A stretch of 8,733 nt of DNA. Source: Gammaproteobacteria bacterium (GTDB lineage Bacteria; Pseudomonadota; Gammaproteobacteria; PS1; Pseudothioglobaceae). Shown piece by piece: positions 6,425 through 8,733 of the stretch. How positions within the stretch are numbered: position 1 is the first letter of the stretch; every line of letters begins with the position of its first letter. The DNA is taken from NCBI GenBank assembly GCA_029937335.1, contig JAPYQD010000028.1:1-8733 (forward strand), read 5' to 3'. The notes beneath the pieces were generated by a model, which was not told the origin of the DNA, did not search any database, and saw only the letters and a list, made by a program, of their open reading frames with translations. The position numbers and the translations under genes were made by a program.

Positions 6425-7114
6425 TTAAGAGTCTGAATCGTCTTGCTCAGCGTCTCCGCCTTCAGCAGACTCATCGCCTTCATCGCCTTCATCGCCTTCA
6501 GCTTCAACAATTTCTTCTTCGACTTCTTCAGCCATTAGTTTCGCTTCTTGAACAGCAACAACGCTTTGGTCGTGCGCTTCGATATCACCATGTGTGAGCG
6601 CAGTAAGGGTTACACCTTCTGGCATATTAAGGCCGGTTAAGCTAATGTGATCGCCTATAGCAAGATTACTAATGTCGACTTCAATGCCATTCGGCATATC
6701 TGCTGGCAGACAAGAAACTTCAACAGCATTAATAAACTGGTTAAGAATAGCGCCTAGACGAATTGCTTCGTTGTCATCAGAGCCAGTAAAGTTCAGTGGA
6801 ATACTGGTAACAATAGTTTGCTTCATGTTAATACGTAATAAATCAACATGAGTAACGGTGTTTTTAGCAGGGTGGCGCTGTAAGTCTTTAATAATAACAG
6901 GCTCTACTTTTTTATCAATCGACAAATCTAAAACTGACGTGAATGCATCGTCGTTTTCTAATAGATGTGTGATCTCGTGTATGTTTAGTGAAATTGCACT
7001 AGGTTCTTTGCCTGCACCGTAAACGATAGCAGGTAATTTCTCTTCACGACGCAGGCGGCGGCTCGCACCTTTGCCCTGGTCATCTCTTGTTGTTGCATTA
7101 ATGATCATGCCCAT
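6425..7114 (-). CDS. rplY: 50S ribosomal protein bL25, long CTC/TL5 form
   Basis: bL25 binds 5S rRNA in the large subunit. The first ~95 residues are the 5S-binding L25 domain, with RDDQGKGASRRLRR (10-23), LPAIVYG (27-33) and HPAKNTVTHVDLLR (81-94). Residues ~100-193 form the second, CTC-type beta domain, including LPADMPNGIEVDIS (136-149) and ISLTGLNMPEGVTL (157-170). The protein ends in a strongly acidic tail (196-229) with a run of GDE triplets. At 229 residues it is far longer than the 94-residue E. coli L25 but normal for the CTC group. Two ATGs are possible; the first is favoured because GGAG (7122-7125) lies 7 bases ahead of it. This gene heads the rplY-pth-ychF-gpmI-rpe run. Confidence 0.96.
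   Translation of the reverse strand: MGMIINATTRDDQGKGASRRLRREEKLPAIVYGAGKEPSAISLNIHEITHLLENDDAFTSVLDLSIDKKVEPVIIKDLQRHPAKNTVTHVDLLRINMKQTIVTSIPLNFTGSDDNEAIRLGAILNQFINAVEVSCLPADMPNGIEVDISNLAIGDHISLTGLNMPEGVTLTALTHGDIEAHDQSVVAVQEAKLMAEEVEEEIVEAEGDEGDEGDESAEGGDAEQDDSDS
6471..6497 (-). repeat. Three tandem 9-bp units encoding Gly-Asp-Glu in the bL25 tail
   Basis: TCATCGCCT occurs three times head to tail on the plus strand, reading as GDE-type triplets in the acidic C-terminal tail of bL25. Gain or loss of a unit would keep the frame, so tail length may vary between strains. Confidence 0.8.
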
Positions 7115-7125
7115 TTTGACTCTCC

Positions 7126-7157
7126 AAAAAATAAAAAAACACCACCAATTGGGTGTT
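7126..7157 (-). terminator. Hairpin with T-rich tail between ubiB and rplY
   Basis: On the minus strand AACACC (7152-7157) pairs with GGTGTT (7138-7143) around an 8-base loop that itself contains CAATTG. It is followed by seven T, one A and six T down to 7126, immediately next to the rplY Shine-Dalgarno sequence. It looks like a rho-independent terminator for ubiB. It lies downstream of the best rplY promoter, so it may also act as an attenuator in the rplY leader. Confidence 0.65.
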
Positions 7158-7179
7158 ATATAAACTAAAAATAAAACTA

Positions 7180-7208
7180 ACTATATAAACAATATGCTTT
7201 GCGACCAA
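7180..7208 (-). promoter_or_regulatory. Likely sigma70 promoter of the rplY-pth-ychF-gpmI-rpe run
   Basis: On the minus strand TTGGTC (7203-7208) and TATAGT (7180-7185) are separated by 17 bases. Transcription would start near 7173, giving a leader of about 60 bases that includes the 7126-7157 hairpin. The surrounding DNA is very AT-rich, so other -10-like boxes exist, but this pair has the best spacing. Confidence 0.55.
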
Positions 7209-7255
7209 ACATATCGAGGTGATGATTTTACCCGAAAATAGAGCTAAAGAAAACG

Positions 7256-8733
7256 TTATCTAGACTTGATCCAGAACACCAAGCCAACTGCTGCACTGAC
7301 ACCACTAGCCAACCATAAAGCATTGGTAGCTAAAACACCTGAAAGTATGACCAACGCACCTGCAAAAATAGCCGATGTTTGTTTGTTGGTGTTGTCTTTT
7401 AGTTGTTTAACAATTGAATCTGTTTGTTGGGCGTATAGACCAGACAGGTCTTTCATTTTGTCGAGCTTCTTTAGAGCGCTAATGGCTAGTGCCGGCAATT
7501 CTGGAATGTCTTTTAATAGTTGTGGCGCTTGTTCTTTGAGTTTTTCAAATGTATTTTTCATGCTGTATTTCTCTTTGACTAAGTCTTCTAAAAAAGGTTT
7601 TGCTGTTGCCCATAAATCAAGTTGTGGATAAAGTTGTCTACCCAACCCCTCAATGTTCAATAAGGTTTTGTCTAATAATAACAGTTGCGGCTGAACAGTG
7701 ATGTCAAAATTTTTCGCCTCAGCCATCAAATCCATCAGCACCTGTCCAAAGGAGATCTCACCTAAAGATTTTTCAAACATGGGCTCACAGATTCTGCCGA
7801 TGGCTTTTTCGAAGGCTACTACATCAGTGCTAGCGCTTGCCCAGCCTGACTCAATGTAAGCACTGGCCACACCGTGATAATCTTGATTAAAGAAGGCTAA
7901 AAAGATATCGGCAAGAAAGTCCTTATCGGTTTCGGTGAGTGTACCCATAATACCAAAATCGACACCAATATAATTGCCATCAGCGCCGATAAAGATATTG
8001 CCAGGGTGCATATCGGCATGAAAGAAGTTGTGCTTAAACACCTGGGTAAAAAAGATAATGACACCCTCTTCAGCCAACCTTTTAAGGTCGACATTATCGG
8101 CTTTAAGTTGGGCGATATTACCAACGGGTGTGCCGTAAATGCGCTCGGTAGTTAAGATGTTTTCACTACACAAGTCCCAAAATACTTTTGGCACATAGAG
8201 TAAGCTTGAATTTTGGAAATTTTGTCGTAGTTGTGAGGCGTTGTTGGCCTCATTAAGCATGTTTAGTTCGTTTAAGATAATAGCTTCAAATTCTGCAACA
8301 ATCTCTAAGGGGCGCACCTTCTCACTCATTGGGTGCTTACTAAGCAATCTAGCCAAAGCGTACATCAGTGCAATATCGCGCTTAATGATTTGATCAATAT
8401 TGGGGCGCACCACCTTAACCACAACGGCATCACCATCATGTGTAATGGCAGTATGCACTTGGGCGATGGATGCTGAGGCAAGCGGCGCCTGGTCAAACTC
8501 TTTGAATAATTGCTCTGTGCTATCACCCAGAGATTGTTCAATCATGCACTTGGCTTCAGCTGAATCAAAGGCAGGGCAACTGTCTTGTAACTTGGCCAGT
8601 TCGTCGCCAATGTCATCTGGTAACAAATCTCGTCTGGTAGAAAGTGTTTGCCCAAACTTAATAAAAATTGGTCCTAGCTCTTCTAGTGCTAAACGAATGC
8701 GTTCGCCGCGTGTGTATTGCTTTACCGGAAAAT
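7256..8733 (-). CDS. ubiB: UbiB, ubiquinone-biosynthesis kinase-like protein (5' end beyond window)
   Basis: UbiB is an atypical protein-kinase-like ATPase (ABC1/ADCK/COQ8 family) that supports ubiquinone synthesis at the inner membrane. The frame stays open to the right edge and reads RGERIRLALEELGPIFIKFG just inside it, so the gene is cut and the real start lies beyond. About 491 codons are present, against 546 residues in E. coli. Family marks are the KxGQ motif (codons at 8648-8659), the alanine-rich SASIAQVH loop that replaces the glycine loop of kinases, the VVVKVV lysine, the HADMHPGNIF catalytic segment and the VDFG metal-binding motif. The last ~40 residues are hydrophobic (GALVILSGVLATNALW onward), consistent with the usual two C-terminal membrane helices. 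Downstream lies the gap with the terminator-like hairpin and the rplY promoter. Confidence 0.96.
   Translation of the reverse strand, partial: FPVKQYTRGERIRLALEELGPIFIKFGQTLSTRRDLLPDDIGDELAKLQDSCPAFDSAEAKCMIEQSLGDSTEQLFKEFDQAPLASASIAQVHTAITHDGDAVVVKVVRPNIDQIIKRDIALMYALARLLSKHPMSEKVRPLEIVAEFEAIILNELNMLNEANNASQLRQNFQNSSLLYVPKVFWDLCSENILTTERIYGTPVGNIAQLKADNVDLKRLAEEGVIIFFTQVFKHNFFHADMHPGNIFIGADGNYIGVDFGIMGTLTETDKDFLADIFLAFFNQDYHGVASAYIESGWASASTDVVAFEKAIGRICEPMFEKSLGEISFGQVLMDLMAEAKNFDITVQPQLLLLDKTLLNIEGLGRQLYPQLDLWATAKPFLEDLVKEKYSMKNTFEKLKEQAPQLLKDIPELPALAISALKKLDKMKDLSGLYAQQTDSIVKQLKDNTNKQTSAIFAGALVILSGVLATNALWLASGVSAAVGLVFWIKSR

Noticed and set aside
7256..8626. A ubiB start at the TTG encoding the Leu of LPDDI
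   Set aside because: The frame continues upstream to the window edge with conserved UbiB residues including KFGQ, so this is an internal leucine and the gene is simply cut by the edge.
1..8733. A novel defence, mobile or biosynthetic system
   Set aside because: All long frames are known housekeeping families with complete motifs. There are no transposase, integrase, CRISPR repeat or toxin-antitoxin signs and no unexplained gap over 300 bases.

Overview
The window is a stretch of ordinary bacterial chromosome. Eight recognisable housekeeping genes lie head to tail on the minus strand, with very short gaps and AT-leaning base composition. Read in the direction of transcription (right to left) they are ubiB (cut by the right edge), rplY (long CTC-type bL25), pth, ychF, gpmI, rpe, rpsB and tsf. 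A ubiquinone-pathway UbiB kinase-like protein, the rplY-pth-ychF cluster and close resemblance of EF-Ts and uS2 to Escherichia coli point to a gammaproteobacterium. The compact AT-rich style suggests a streamlined marine or symbiotic sulfur-oxidiser-like lineage (Thioglobus/SUP05-like). That last step is inference and no search was possible.

Layout: 1-109 may hold the tail of a rightward gene, ended by a rho-independent terminator (111-137) that converges on the tsf terminator (238-263). Positions 282-2190 hold tsf and rpsB. The 278-base gap 2191-2468 holds a sigma70-type promoter directly behind rpe and a leader of roughly 230 bases. That leader folds on paper into several stems and is a good candidate for autogenous control by S2. 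Positions 2469-7114 look like one transcription unit, rplY-pth-ychF-gpmI-rpe, with gaps of 3 to 36 bases. Its likely promoter (7180-7208) sits in the ubiB-rplY gap, and a hairpin with a T-rich tail lies between that promoter and the rplY start. Positions 7256-8733 hold most of ubiB, with about 50 N-terminal residues expected beyond the edge.

The genes cover translation (uS2, EF-Ts, bL25, peptidyl-tRNA hydrolase, the ribosome-associated ATPase YchF), central carbon flow (phosphoglycerate mutase, ribulose-phosphate epimerase) and ubiquinone synthesis (UbiB). I found no mobile element, CRISPR array, tRNA, rRNA, defence system or unknown large protein. The points most worth a second look are the 95-residue C-terminal extension of S2, which ends in a small SAP/Rho-N-like domain, the structured rpsB leader, and the hairpin inside the rplY leader.
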